NCBI GenBank assembly: GCA_030614915.1
Contig: JAUXAG010000001.1
Span: forward strand, 249,170 to 313,169
Source: Actinomycetes bacterium
GTDB taxonomy: Bacteria; Planctomycetota; Phycisphaerae; JAACET01
Length of the DNA: 64,000 nt
Direction of reading: 5' to 3'
Of the stretch, positions 22,994-33,140 are shown in pieces; position 1 is the stretch's first letter, and every line of letters starts with the position of its first letter. The notes beneath the pieces are model-generated. The model worked only from the letters and a program-made list of their open reading frames with translations, was not told the origin of the DNA and did no database searches. A program made the position numbers and the translations under genes.

Positions 22994-23685
22994 TGACTGA
23001 GTTTCTGCTGGCTGTGGTTTCGGCTTTCTGGTTGGGGATACTCACTTCGATCAGCCCGTGTCCTTTGGCCACCAACATCGCGGCTATCTCGTTCGTGGGC
23101 CGCAGGGTCGGGAGTCCGATGAAGGTCTTTCTGGCCGGGCTTTTCTACACGGCTGGACGCACGCTGACCTATCTGGTGCTCGGAGTGCTGCTGGTGTCGA
23201 GCCTGCTTTCGGCCCCGGCTGTGTCACACCTGCTCCAGAAATACATGAACAAACTGCTTGGACCGCTGCTCATCCTGGTGGGGATGATCCTGCTTGAGCT
23301 GATTCAGTTCAAGTTCTCCGGCTCAGGCGTAAGCGAAAAGATGCAGAAGCGGGTCGAAGCCATGGGCATATGGGGCGCACTGCTCCTGGGCGTAGTCTTT
23401 GCACTTTCTTTTTGTCCGGTCTCTGCGGCACTCTTTTTTGGTAGTCTCATCCCCCTGGCCCTGAAGTGCGAATCCGGTGTAATCCTTCCCTCCGCCTATG
23501 GGGTGGCCACGGGGTTGCCGGTTCTGGTTTTCGCCGTTCTGATCGCCCTGGGCGCGAAGCGCGTGGGCCAAGCCTATGACAAACTCGTAGTTTTCGAGAA
23601 ATGGGCTCGGCGAATCACGGGCGTGATTTTCATCAGCGTGGGCATTTACTACTGCCTAACCCAGATCTTCGGGGTATTCGGGTGA
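22993..23685 (+). CDS. arsG: Aromatic arsenical efflux permease, ArsG family
   Basis: A 230-residue, six-helix membrane protein of the CcdA/DsbD/LysE-like fold. It has WLGILTSISPCPLATNIAAI and FALSFCPVSAALFFGSLIPL, two Cys-Pro sites at matching positions in the two halves, as in DsbD-type transmembrane domains. In the ArsEFG system it exports trivalent aromatic aminobenzyl arsenicals. Together with ArsP the cassette has two different organoarsenical exits. Nothing that detoxifies inorganic arsenic (ArsC, ArsB, ArsM) is in the window. Confidence 0.85.
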   Translation: MTEFLLAVVSAFWLGILTSISPCPLATNIAAISFVGRRVGSPMKVFLAGLFYTAGRTLTYLVLGVLLVSSLLSAPAVSHLLQKYMNKLLGPLLILVGMILLELIQFKFSGSGVSEKMQKRVEAMGIWGALLLGVVFALSFCPVSAALFFGSLIPLALKCESGVILPSAYGVATGLPVLVFAVLIALGAKRVGQAYDKLVVFEKWARRITGVIFISVGIYYCLTQIFGVFG

Positions 23686-23712
23686 GGAGCGAGCAGCAGG
23701 TCCAGCGGGGCT

Positions 23713-23762
23713 GAATTTGAGGGCTGAGAAAAACGAGCCTTCTTGAACTAACGAATATCCGC
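23713..23762 (+). repeat. lptB 3'-end-like segment, right copy flanking the ars cassette
   Basis: GAATTTGAGGGCTGAGAA matches the lptB end; preceded by GGGGCT, the frame reads Gly-Ala-Glu-Phe-Glu-Gly-stop, against Ala-Ala-Glu-Phe-Glu-Gly-stop in lptB. Similarity fades over about 50 bp. It lies 27 bp after arsG. Confidence 0.5.
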
Positions 23763-23871
23763 CTCTCTAAAGTAAAATCTGGCAAACAATCTGGGTTTGT
23801 TTAGAGTAAAAAGGCTTGCTCAAGTGTGTGATAAGTGAGGAACGATCGTTCGAAGTCAGGCACAAAAATAG

Positions 23872-24417
23872 ATGGTAGAAGACAGACTACTCATATTGAG
23901 GTTCAAACGTGGTAGCAGCGATGCTCTGTGCCATATATACGAAAAGTATAGAGTTTATCTGCTGAAGTTAGCAACTGCTCTTCTACATGATACTAATATC
24001 GCCGAAGATGTTGTGCATGACGTTTTCCTTCGCTTCGCTCAATCTGGAGATACGATCAAAGCAAACGGAAGTTTGAAAGGTTACTTGAGAACATGTGTTG
24101 TCAATAATGTGCGCAATAGAAGCAGGAGCAAACAGCTTCGGCCATCAGTTAGGCTTGATGAGATTGCCCCGGTGGCTGGGGACTCAAATAGGCCGGATCG
24201 TTGGATCACATGCAAAGAAGAATCTGGGCGAATAAGTCATGCACTAGCTCAGCTTCCATTGGAACAACGAGAAGTGGTCGTACTTCATTTGATTGCAGAC
24301 ATGAAATTCAGACAAATAGCTCGATTGCAGGAGGCTTCGATCAAGACAGTCCAAAGTCGGTACCGCTATGGATTGGACAAACTGCGGTCACTATTAAATA
24401 CTGAGGTGGAAAAATGA
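23872..24417 (+). CDS. ECF-type RNA polymerase sigma factor
   Basis: A 181-residue sigma factor: region 2 (DALCHIYEKYRVYLLKLATA, DTNIAEDVVHDVFLRFAQ) and region 4 (LPLEQREVVVLHLIADMKFR, then QIARLQEASIKTVQSRYRYG). It is visibly AT-richer than its neighbours, as is the next gene. A 12-bp palindrome GAACGATCGTTC (23840-23851) lies just upstream. The stop overlaps the next start (ATGA), the usual sigma/anti-sigma coupling. The stimulus is unknown. Confidence 0.88.
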   Translation: MVEDRLLILRFKRGSSDALCHIYEKYRVYLLKLATALLHDTNIAEDVVHDVFLRFAQSGDTIKANGSLKGYLRTCVVNNVRNRSRSKQLRPSVRLDEIAPVAGDSNRPDRWITCKEESGRISHALAQLPLEQREVVVLHLIADMKFRQIARLQEASIKTVQSRYRYGLDKLRSLLNTEVEK

Positions 24418-25583
24418 GGCCGGCAAAGAATATAGAAGAGTTGATTAGAAAGTTTGAAGTGGATGCCAATAGGCAGAAGGATCAAAAAGTGCTTAGCGGG
24501 CTATTGAAAGCACAAGCACAATCTAAAGCAGATAGGCTGAGTTCATCTCGGCCAAATATATGGAGGACGATTATGAAAAGCAGAATAGCAAAACTTGTAA
24601 CTGCAGCGACGATTATTATTGCTGTACTTGTGGGCATATACGTGATCGGCGGTTCGGGGGCAAGCGTGGCCTGGGCTGAGTTGGTCAAAAGAGTAGAACA
24701 GTCACATGATAAATATATGCAAGAGCTTTCCTTGGCCGCGAAAGAAAAGGACGGCGAGAAGATCGTTTTTTGCGCGAATCTACTAAGCGAATTCTGGCAA
24801 AAACTAGGTTGGCTGGCCGAAGCTAGATTGAATCCGGAACTTCAGATTCGGATGTCAGCTATAATCGCTGACAAAGAAGCCGTTTACGATAAGGGTGAAG
24901 AGAGTGACGAGATAGGTATTCGAATATTCAGGGCACATGCGGACCGGTTCAATGATTGGCTCGGGCAAATCGAGGATGTTACATGGATCAACGAGACTGT
25001 GCATGTATGCAAACAATTGGAGGAATATGCGGAGGAAATACGTGATGGCGCCAGGGACTCCGAGGATGGTTTAGCATATATTGAACACTGCATGCCAAGC
25101 TTTCTGGCATATGCTGACTGGTTCAAACAGTTGCCATGGGATGATCCAAGCGAACATGTCGGAGCTGATAAGCTTTTGAGAGTAATTGAGCGGGACCTGG
25201 AAATAAGTCGTCGAGAAATACGACAGCTGAAAATTGATGGGCTTGACAGATTTGCCAAACGCAGTGTGGAACACGCAGAGAATAACGTCCTGGAACTGGG
25301 AAAGAGGCTACAGTTTAAATCAACGCAAAATGAGAAGCAGAGGAAACTCTACAAAAAATTGAGCAGAAAAGTTGGCGAAATTTCCGACCTTCTGACGTAT
25401 GCGATAATCGCTGGCTGGGACATACAACAAACTGAGCGCATTAGCCCTGATGAAGGATTTCGCCAAATATTGCGAAAAGAGTTCGGCGGCAGAGGCCCTT
25501 TGGGGGCTTTGCTTATCGAGCAAATTGACGAATCGATGGATTTGTGCAAAAAATTGCTGGAAGAACTTCAGTCTAAGCAATGA
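24414..25583 (+). CDS. Membrane-anchored ECF partner protein, planctomycete family
   Basis: A 389-residue protein starting MRPAKNIEELIRKFEVDANR, then RPNIWRTIMKSRIAKLVTAA and one transmembrane helix (about 58-76). This N-terminal layout is a recurring planctomycete family found behind ECF sigma genes, so the cytoplasmic part may bind the sigma factor; no zinc-binding anti-sigma motif is seen. The external 300 residues are charged and mostly helical (for example KRSVEHAENNVLELGKRLQF) with no recognised domain. An intrinsic terminator follows 22 bp after the stop. Confidence 0.75.
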   Translation: MRPAKNIEELIRKFEVDANRQKDQKVLSGLLKAQAQSKADRLSSSRPNIWRTIMKSRIAKLVTAATIIIAVLVGIYVIGGSGASVAWAELVKRVEQSHDKYMQELSLAAKEKDGEKIVFCANLLSEFWQKLGWLAEARLNPELQIRMSAIIADKEAVYDKGEESDEIGIRIFRAHADRFNDWLGQIEDVTWINETVHVCKQLEEYAEEIRDGARDSEDGLAYIEHCMPSFLAYADWFKQLPWDDPSEHVGADKLLRVIERDLEISRREIRQLKIDGLDRFAKRSVEHAENNVLELGKRLQFKSTQNEKQRKLYKKLSRKVGEISDLLTYAIIAGWDIQQTERISPDEGFRQILRKEFGGRGPLGALLIEQIDESMDLCKKLLEELQSKQ

Positions 25584-25605
25584 TGCGTCTTTGCCGATCA
25601 CAATG

Positions 25606-25637
25606 GGCCGGGCTAGCGTTAGCTCGGCCCTTTTAGT
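25606..25637 (+). terminator. Intrinsic terminator of the sigma-factor operon
   Basis: GGGCCGGGCTA and TAGCTCGGCCC pair over 11 positions with one mismatch, a 4-base loop GCGT, followed by TTTTAGTTT. It ends the sigma/partner transcript before tgt. Confidence 0.85.
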
Positions 25638-25693
25638 TTCTAGAGGTGGGCGAAAAACTGATAGCTCCATTCATACAAATCGGTTATGTTTGA

Positions 25694-26881
<1,188 letters not shown>

Positions 26882-26958
26882 AATCGAGGCCCTGGCTGCA
26901 GGGACTTAGCCCGGCCGAGAGCGTTTATTGACGTTTTCACGTATAGGAGTGCACAGAC

Positions 26959-27315
26959 ATGTTCGATTTTTTATCGGCCCAGGCTTCGATGGCAGTGCTT
27001 CTAGGACAGGATGGCCCGCCAAACTGGTGGAGGATGTGGCCCTGGCTGGCCATCCTGGGAGTGATGCTGCTGGTGATGATTCTGCCGGGAAGGCAGCAGG
27101 CCAAGAAACGCAAAGAGATGATGGCAGGGATGAGCAAAAATGATCGAGTGCTGACCCGGGGGGGGATTATCGGGGTGGTTATGGAGGTCCGCGATCAGGA
27201 GGTCATCCTGAAGGTGGATGAGTCCAATAACACTCGGATGCACTTTACCAAGCAGGCCATCCAGCACGTCTTCGCCGACAAGGATGATATCGACCCCTCG
27301 CAGGCGGGATCCTGA
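26959..27315 (+). CDS. yajC: Preprotein translocase accessory subunit YajC
   Basis: Small membrane partner of SecDF. At 118 residues it has one transmembrane helix (WPWLAILGVMLLVMILPGRQ) followed by the family block KKRKEMMAGMSKNDRVLTRG and IIGVVMEVRDQEVILKVDE. The C-terminal tail is acidic. AGGAG stands at 26946-26950 before the ATG. It is in the expected position between tgt and secDF. Confidence 0.93.
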   Translation: MFDFLSAQASMAVLLGQDGPPNWWRMWPWLAILGVMLLVMILPGRQQAKKRKEMMAGMSKNDRVLTRGGIIGVVMEVRDQEVILKVDESNNTRMHFTKQAIQHVFADKDDIDPSQAGS

Positions 27316-27440
27316 CGGTTGGGGCCAAAGCGAGCCGCTGAGCAGGGGATTGCACGAAGCGGGTCCGGCGGTTCAAGCGGCCCAGTTGCAGCAACAAAGG
27401 CCTGGCGAAAGATCAATTCAATATTGAACAAAGGTAAACT

Positions 27441-30400
27441 ATGGACCGCAAGCTGTGGACAAAACTGATTCTTATTATCTGCATCCTGGCCTTGGCAATT
27501 TACTACGTAGGTGTAAGCAGAGATAGTACAACCGGGAAAATCCAGATCGGCGCAAACCTCAAAGGGGGCATCGACCTGAAAGGGGGCACGTCGCAACTGT
27601 GGGAGATAGACACGACGGGGATGAGGGACACTCACGGTGCAGCTGAAGAGATGATCAAGGTGCTGCGCAAGAGAGTTGATCCGGACAACGTGCGGAACCT
27701 GGTGTGGCGGCCGATGGGCAATACGCGGATCGAGATTCATATGCCGCGGCCCAGCGAGAAGAACCGCAGAATAACGCAGGACTATCTGGGGGCGGTCGAA
27801 AGTTTGGAGGCTGAGAATATTGTGCTTTCGGCTGTCCATAAGGTACTGCGGCTGCCTGCGGGGAGCGAAGGAGATCAGGAGTGGAAGGAGTTGGTGAAAG
27901 AATATCCGGATTACAAGGCCCGGCTAGAGGTGTACAGCAAAGCATACGAGGAACTGGTCGAGGCACATGGACTTTGGAAGGGGGATACTGAATCAATCGA
28001 GGCCCGAGCCAAGTGGGGTACGGCCAAGGTTGATATGAGAAGGACAAGGCAGTCTCTGCTGGACGCGGACATCAACCGCAAGAGACTGGAAGACATCCTG
28101 GGTTTGGCCGGGCGCTTCGATACGCCGGTCTTTGTCAGCAAATCGAAGGACGTGCCCGATGCCTACGATCAGCAGGTGTTGCGGCTGAAGGGGCAAGGCC
28201 CACAGAGCCAACAGCGAGAAGCAGAAAACGATCCGTACGTCTGGCTTAGCGAAGAGGACATAAAACTACACGTCGGCAATGACGGCAGGCGGGCATATTT
28301 CAGGAGCTTTGCGACCCTGCAGGCAGAGCTGGAAAAAACGGGAATCTCGCCGGTGCTGGCCCAGAGCGAGTTAGACGGCGAAACTTACATTCTGGCCTAT
28401 GCCTCTCGGAACCGGCGAAAGATTGCCATGGAACGGCTGCTGAAAGAGCACCCCAGCCGGAAGGATAAGATTCTAAAGGCAACGGGATTTTACGATTCCT
28501 GGAGCCAAATAAGAGGTCAGATGGACGACCCGGCGTCGCTGAAGCGTTTGCTGCGTGGTCAAGGAGTTTTGGAATTTGCGATCCTGGCCGAAGGTGATCC
28601 GGATTCGGATGAATTGTCCCCGGAGATCCGGCGGTTGAACGAGAAAGGCCCGGAGCTTTCCCAACGTAAAGCCAAGGCCGGGGCCGGCGAGGACTACGCC
28701 TGGTTCGAGATATTCAACAAGTCCTTTCGTGAAAGTATGCAAGGGCAAAATGTAATCATCCGTCAGTGCCGTCAGGACGGCAAGAGCTACGTGCTGGCCC
28801 ATATCAGTCCGGACAAGACCATGCTGATGAGACGGGACGCCGAGGGCAAGAGGGTTTGGCAGCTGACCAGGGCCAAGGTGGGGCGAGACGCATACGGAGG
28901 CCCACAGGTTAACTTTTCCTTTGATCCTGCGGGGGGGAGGATTTTCGAAAAACTTACTCATGCTCATAGGCGTACCGCGGAGAAGCGTGGGGGATTTTTG
29001 GCCATAGTGCTGGACGATGTGGTCTATTCGGCACCGGAAATTCAAAGTGCCATCCGCAGGGATGGCCGGGTTACTGGTCGGTTTACCCTGGAGGAAACTC
29101 GGCAACTAGCCAGCACGATGAACGCCGGTTCGCTGGCGGCGAAGCTGCATCCGGAGCCGATCCGGGAATACACGATCGGGGCGACCATGGGTCAGGAAAA
29201 CCGGGACCGCGGAGCCCGAGCGGCCTTTTACGCCCTGATCGCAGTGGCGGTGTTCATGGTAGTGTACTATCTATTTGCGGGAGTGGTGGCCAATGTGGCC
29301 CTGTTTATGAACCTGATTGTGGTGCTGGGGATTATGGCGGGGGTTTCGGCGACGTTCACCTTGCCGGGGATCGCAGGGCTAATCCTGATGGTGGGCATGA
29401 GCGTTGACGCGAACGTGCTGATCTTCGAGCGGATCCGGGAGGAACACCTGCAGGGCTCGAGCTTACGGATGAGCATCCGCAACGGTTACCGCAAGGTTTT
29501 CTGGACTATATTTGATGCCAATCTGACTACGCTGATCACGGCGTTGATTCTGTATTGGGTGGGTTCGGAGCAGGTCCGTGGTTTTGCGATCACCCTGGGC
29601 TATGGAATCTGCGTGAGTATGTTCACGGCCCTGTTCGTGACGCGGACCGTCTTTGAGATTCTAGTGGAACAGGGTTGGCTGAAGAAGCTGCCCATGCTGC
29701 GTTTGATTAAGCGTCCGAGTATAAACTGGATGGCCAAGCGGAAGACGTTCTATATTATTTCAGCAGTTTTGGTAATCGGTGGTCTGGGTCTGTTCGTGAG
29801 CCGATCGACGGGTTTGCTGGCCGCGGATCGGAATCTGTATGACATCGAGTTTGCCGGCGGCACATCGGTATGGTTCCGCATGAGCGAACCGGTGAGTGAC
29901 GGCGAGGTTCGCGAGGCAATAGTGAAGACCGGGAAAGAGCTGGGGGATGAGATGATGGCTACGGCGAGTATTTACGCTATCAACCCTTCGGGTGACGAGC
30001 GAGAGTCGAGGGATTTTAAGCTAGATACGGCCCAGACAGATCAGACAAAGGTTAAGGGGGCAATCGAAGCGGCCTTTGCGGACAAGGCTGGTCCACAACT
30101 TCAGGAGCAAAAGCGGATAGGTTTTGAACTGCTTAGATCGAAGGAATATCCGGAAGGGCTCCGGCCGGTTCTTGAGGAGGACGTGCTGGTGGGCGGTTCG
30201 CCGGTGGACCTGAAGCTGGTGGACTATATCGGCGGTTTGAAGATTACCCTGGAGAATCTGGACGAGCCGCAGTCGTTGCGGCATCTGCGTGAGCGAATCC
30301 GGGCTACACGGCTGAGCCCCGACCGCGAATTCAGTGGCGTTCAGTATCGGAAGTTCGAGGTATTCGGTCTGGAAAAAGCGGCCGATACGGTCGGGGCAGA

Positions 30401-31181
30401 TGGTGAGGATCGCTACAAGTCCGTGGTGGTGGCGGTGGTCGATGCGGCTTATGAATACAGCCTGAGCAAGGCCGAGGCCTGGAAAAACGAATTCGCCCAG
30501 GATGAGCTTCGACTAGTGGAGAGGTCGCTGCAACGAGCCAGCCGCTTCCAGGGTGTGACGCAGTTCAACCCGGAGGTAGCGGCGGAAGCGAAAGTCAAGG
30601 CGGGCTTTGCCATCGTGTTGGCCCTATTGGCTATCGTGGGTTATGTCTGGGTGCGATTCGGGAAGGGTCGTTATGGGCTGGCAGCGATCATAGCGTTGAC
30701 TCATGATGTTTTTGCGGTGCTGGGCTTGATGTCGCTGGCTACGTTTGTTTACTACACGCCGCTGGGGCGAATGCTGGGAATAAGCGATCTGAAGATTGAC
30801 ATGACGATGATTGCGGCGCTGCTGACGATTATCGGTTACTCGCTGAACGATACAATCGTGGTGTTCGATCGGATCAGGGAGAATCGGGGGAGGCTTGCAG
30901 ATATTTCACCGACGATTGTGAACAACAGTATCAACCAGACGATGAGCCGAACCGTGCTGACCTCGTTGACTACGCTTTTGGCGGTGGTGATCATGTACAT
31001 CTGGGGTGGGCCGGGCATCCACGGGTTCACCTCAGCGATGATTCTTGGGGTGCTGGTTGGTACTTATTCGTCGATCGCCATTGCCAGCCCGACGGTGCTG
31101 TTGATGGGAAAGCTCTGGCAGAAATGGGCCGCCCGGAGCGAGGCCAAGGCGGCAGCGGCCAAACAGGCGGCACGCAAATAG
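27441..31181 (+). CDS. secDF: SecD-SecF fusion, protein export
   Basis: Membrane partner of SecYEG that uses the proton gradient to pull preproteins out. The SecD half starts with one helix and KGGIDLKGGTSQLWEIDTTG, a periplasmic region, VNFSFDPAGGRIFEKLTHAH, and the membrane block VGMSVDANVLIFERIREEHL with the conserved Asp. The SecF half begins near residue 765, has DIEFAGGTSVWFRM, and ends with IGYSLNDTIVVFDRIRENRG. At 1246 residues it is far longer than the usual 750-850 fusions: the first periplasmic domain has coiled, charged inserts (residues about 120-470) and the SecF periplasmic loop is enlarged to over 200 residues. All proton-path motifs are present. Confidence 0.95.
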   Translation: MDRKLWTKLILIICILALAIYYVGVSRDSTTGKIQIGANLKGGIDLKGGTSQLWEIDTTGMRDTHGAAEEMIKVLRKRVDPDNVRNLVWRPMGNTRIEIHMPRPSEKNRRITQDYLGAVESLEAENIVLSAVHKVLRLPAGSEGDQEWKELVKEYPDYKARLEVYSKAYEELVEAHGLWKGDTESIEARAKWGTAKVDMRRTRQSLLDADINRKRLEDILGLAGRFDTPVFVSKSKDVPDAYDQQVLRLKGQGPQSQQREAENDPYVWLSEEDIKLHVGNDGRRAYFRSFATLQAELEKTGISPVLAQSELDGETYILAYASRNRRKIAMERLLKEHPSRKDKILKATGFYDSWSQIRGQMDDPASLKRLLRGQGVLEFAILAEGDPDSDELSPEIRRLNEKGPELSQRKAKAGAGEDYAWFEIFNKSFRESMQGQNVIIRQCRQDGKSYVLAHISPDKTMLMRRDAEGKRVWQLTRAKVGRDAYGGPQVNFSFDPAGGRIFEKLTHAHRRTAEKRGGFLAIVLDDVVYSAPEIQSAIRRDGRVTGRFTLEETRQLASTMNAGSLAAKLHPEPIREYTIGATMGQENRDRGARAAFYALIAVAVFMVVYYLFAGVVANVALFMNLIVVLGIMAGVSATFTLPGIAGLILMVGMSVDANVLIFERIREEHLQGSSLRMSIRNGYRKVFWTIFDANLTTLITALILYWVGSEQVRGFAITLGYGICVSMFTALFVTRTVFEILVEQGWLKKLPMLRLIKRPSINWMAKRKTFYIISAVLVIGGLGLFVSRSTGLLAADRNLYDIEFAGGTSVWFRMSEPVSDGEVREAIVKTGKELGDEMMATASIYAINPSGDERESRDFKLDTAQTDQTKVKGAIEAAFADKAGPQLQEQKRIGFELLRSKEYPEGLRPVLEEDVLVGGSPVDLKLVDYIGGLKITLENLDEPQSLRHLRERIRATRLSPDREFSGVQYRKFEVFGLEKAADTVGADGEDRYKSVVVAVVDAAYEYSLSKAEAWKNEFAQDELRLVERSLQRASRFQGVTQFNPEVAAEAKVKAGFAIVLALLAIVGYVWVRFGKGRYGLAAIIALTHDVFAVLGLMSLATFVYYTPLGRMLGISDLKIDMTMIAALLTIIGYSLNDTIVVFDRIRENRGRLADISPTIVNNSINQTMSRTVLTSLTTLLAVVIMYIWGGPGIHGFTSAMILGVLVGTYSSIAIASPTVLLMGKLWQKWAARSEAKAAAAKQAARK

Positions 31182-31185
31182 AAAC

Positions 31186-31728
31186 ATGCGCTGGAATACT
31201 CGAATAGCCATATTGGCAGGGGTGGGCTGTGTGATCGCGGCAGTTCTCTACTTCCGCATTTTCCAGCCGGGTCAGTCCTATTCGGCTATCCGTATTGATT
31301 TTGAAGAGCGGGCGATGGATCCGTTCGAATTGGTTTTGGCTAATCGTTCACACTCTGGGCAGGACAAGTTAGACGAACTCGCGGAGACTGGGCCAAGAAT
31401 CTCTGAGCCGAGCGGGCGGATATCTGCCCCGTCGGCGCCAAAGGTCAAGCAGGAGGAAGCTAAACCGATCCTGCCGAAAAAAGTTCCGCAGCGGCCTGCT
31501 CCCGTCAAGCGTGTTGTGATGGAGGTCCGGGCCAAGAGCGAAGAAACTGCCAAACCCCAACGGCGCATCTACACGGTCAAGCGTGGCGACTCCTTGTGGA
31601 GGATCGCCCGCGACCAGCTTGGGGATGCCAGCCGACATCTGGAACTTGCCAAGCTCAACGAAGCTGTGCTTGATGGTGATCCGGATAACTTGAAGCCGGG
31701 ACAGAAAATAATCCTGCCGCCGAAGTGA
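31186..31728 (+). CDS. Membrane-anchored LysM protein
   Basis: A 180-residue protein: an N-terminal signal-anchor (IAILAGVGCVIAAVLYF), a Pro/Lys/Glu-rich spacer of about 90 residues, and a C-terminal LysM domain (RRIYTVKRGDSLWRIARDQL through GQKIILPP) that binds peptidoglycan. It starts 4 bp after secDF and probably shares its transcript. No catalytic domain is present, so it most likely tethers something to the cell wall. Confidence 0.82.
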   Translation: MRWNTRIAILAGVGCVIAAVLYFRIFQPGQSYSAIRIDFEERAMDPFELVLANRSHSGQDKLDELAETGPRISEPSGRISAPSAPKVKQEEAKPILPKKVPQRPAPVKRVVMEVRAKSEETAKPQRRIYTVKRGDSLWRIARDQLGDASRHLELAKLNEAVLDGDPDNLKPGQKIILPPK

Positions 31729-31759
31729 ACCTCCAGCGAGCAGGCTCGGTGGAGGTCTA

Positions 31760-31823
31760 CTGTTAGAATCTGGTAGCGTCGGCTTAGGGAACCGAAGTTG
31801 GGGGTTCGAATCCCTCGAGGCGT
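31760..31823 (+). pseudogene. tRNA-Pro remnant with broken acceptor stem
   Basis: A D-arm (GTTA-GAATCTGG-TAGC), an anticodon arm TCGGC-TTAGGGA-ACCGA (anticodon AGG; closing pair C-A is broken), a 4-base variable loop and a T-arm GGGGG-TTCGAAT-CCCTC are recognisable. The bases that should form the acceptor (AGGTCTA and GAGGCGT) do not pair. This is best explained as a decayed tRNA-Pro or a 3' tRNA fragment left by an integration. galK begins about 40 bp downstream. Confidence 0.5.
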
Positions 31824-31861
31824 GTTTTGGCCAATCGAATCCCGCGTCAGAAGCTTTGAGT

Positions 31862-33049
31862 ATGCCAAAAGATCTAATAGAGCGCTTGCAGCGGGAATTG
31901 TCATCTCACTTCGGCCAAGGCGAAAAAACCTTCTTGGCCGTTGCTCCGGGGCGAGTAAATCTGATCGGAGAACACACCGACTACAATGACGGGTTTGTGT
32001 TGCCCATGGCCATTGACCGGCATGTATTCTTGGCTTTTCGCCCACGAAGCAATGCCGAAGTTCGCGTTGTGGCTTTGGACTTAGGCGAACAGGCCCAAGC
32101 AGAGCTCGATGCCGCAGATTTCGAGGCTATGCCTGCGTTCCTCAAATACATCGCCGGGCCCGGCAAGCTGCTCCAGAAGTATCAAAAACCCATCCGAGGC
32201 TTTGAAGCCGTCGTCAGCAGTACCATACCAATTGGAGGCGGACTTTCCAGCAGTGCAGCTCTGCTGGTGACGGCAGTGCTCGCTTTTCGCCAGATCAATC
32301 ATCTAAGCGCAAGCAAAGCTGAACTCGCCCATCTATGCGCCCAAAGTGAACGGCACTTTAGTGGCGCTGAGGTGGGAATAATGGACCCGTTTACATCCTT
32401 GCATGGCCGGGCTGGTTGCGCTTTACTGTTGGATTGCCGTTCACTCGAATACCATCATATACCGCTACCGAGCGATCAACTGACAATACTCGTAGCTGAT
32501 ACACGCGTCAGACGCCAGCTCTCCGCCACAGCCTACAATGATCGCCGCCGGGCCTGCGAACGGGCCTCTGCGTCCATTGCGAAAATCTATCCACAGGTCC
32601 GTGCTTTGCGTGACGTCGACGAGGCTATGCTTGCCGATGTCCGTCAACAAATGGATGAGCAAACCTACCGACGGGCCAGACATGTAGTCAGTGAAAACGC
32701 CCGGACCCTCCAAGCAGTCCAGGCTCTGCATGAACCAGACATCAGCCGTTTCGGCGAGTTGGTCAATGCCTCACATCAAAGCCTGCGGGATGATTATGAG
32801 GTCTCCTGCGAAGAGTTGGACATAATGGTAGAGGCCGCCGGGCATGGGCCGGGCTGTATCGGGGCTCGGATGATGGGTGGCGGTTTCGGTGGCTGCGTCC
32901 TGGTCTTGGTCCGCCCAGGTAATGCCCAGGCTATGATCGAGCATCTTCAGCAAGAATACAAAAATCGTACTGCTATTGAGCCGAACATCTTCACTGCCAA
33001 TGCCGCAGATGGAGCAACCGTAGAACCGCTGGCGCAGAAGTTAGCCTGA
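31862..33049 (+). CDS. galK: Galactokinase
   Basis: Phosphorylates galactose at C1 with ATP (GHMP kinase fold). Motifs: FLAVAPGRVNLIGEHTDYND, GFVLPMAIDRHVF, the phosphate loop IPIGGGLSSSAALLV, EVGIMDPFTSLHG with the catalytic Asp, and the C-terminal ARMMGGGFGGCVLVL. It is 395 residues long; ATG 31862 is preferred to a TTG two codons earlier. No galT, galE or mutarotase is adjacent, so it is an orphan here. It sits next to a tRNA remnant, which leaves acquisition by transfer possible, but codon use does not look strikingly different. Confidence 0.93.
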   Translation: MPKDLIERLQRELSSHFGQGEKTFLAVAPGRVNLIGEHTDYNDGFVLPMAIDRHVFLAFRPRSNAEVRVVALDLGEQAQAELDAADFEAMPAFLKYIAGPGKLLQKYQKPIRGFEAVVSSTIPIGGGLSSSAALLVTAVLAFRQINHLSASKAELAHLCAQSERHFSGAEVGIMDPFTSLHGRAGCALLLDCRSLEYHHIPLPSDQLTILVADTRVRRQLSATAYNDRRRACERASASIAKIYPQVRALRDVDEAMLADVRQQMDEQTYRRARHVVSENARTLQAVQALHEPDISRFGELVNASHQSLRDDYEVSCEELDIMVEAAGHGPGCIGARMMGGGFGGCVLVLVRPGNAQAMIEHLQQEYKNRTAIEPNIFTANAADGATVEPLAQKLA

Positions 33050-33140
33050 TTGCCCGCGAGAAATCAAACGGTTTGAAGAAGGATTTTTGGCCGGAGATGT
33101 TTCACGAAGATCACATTTATAACTCAAACTGACCGGTTTA

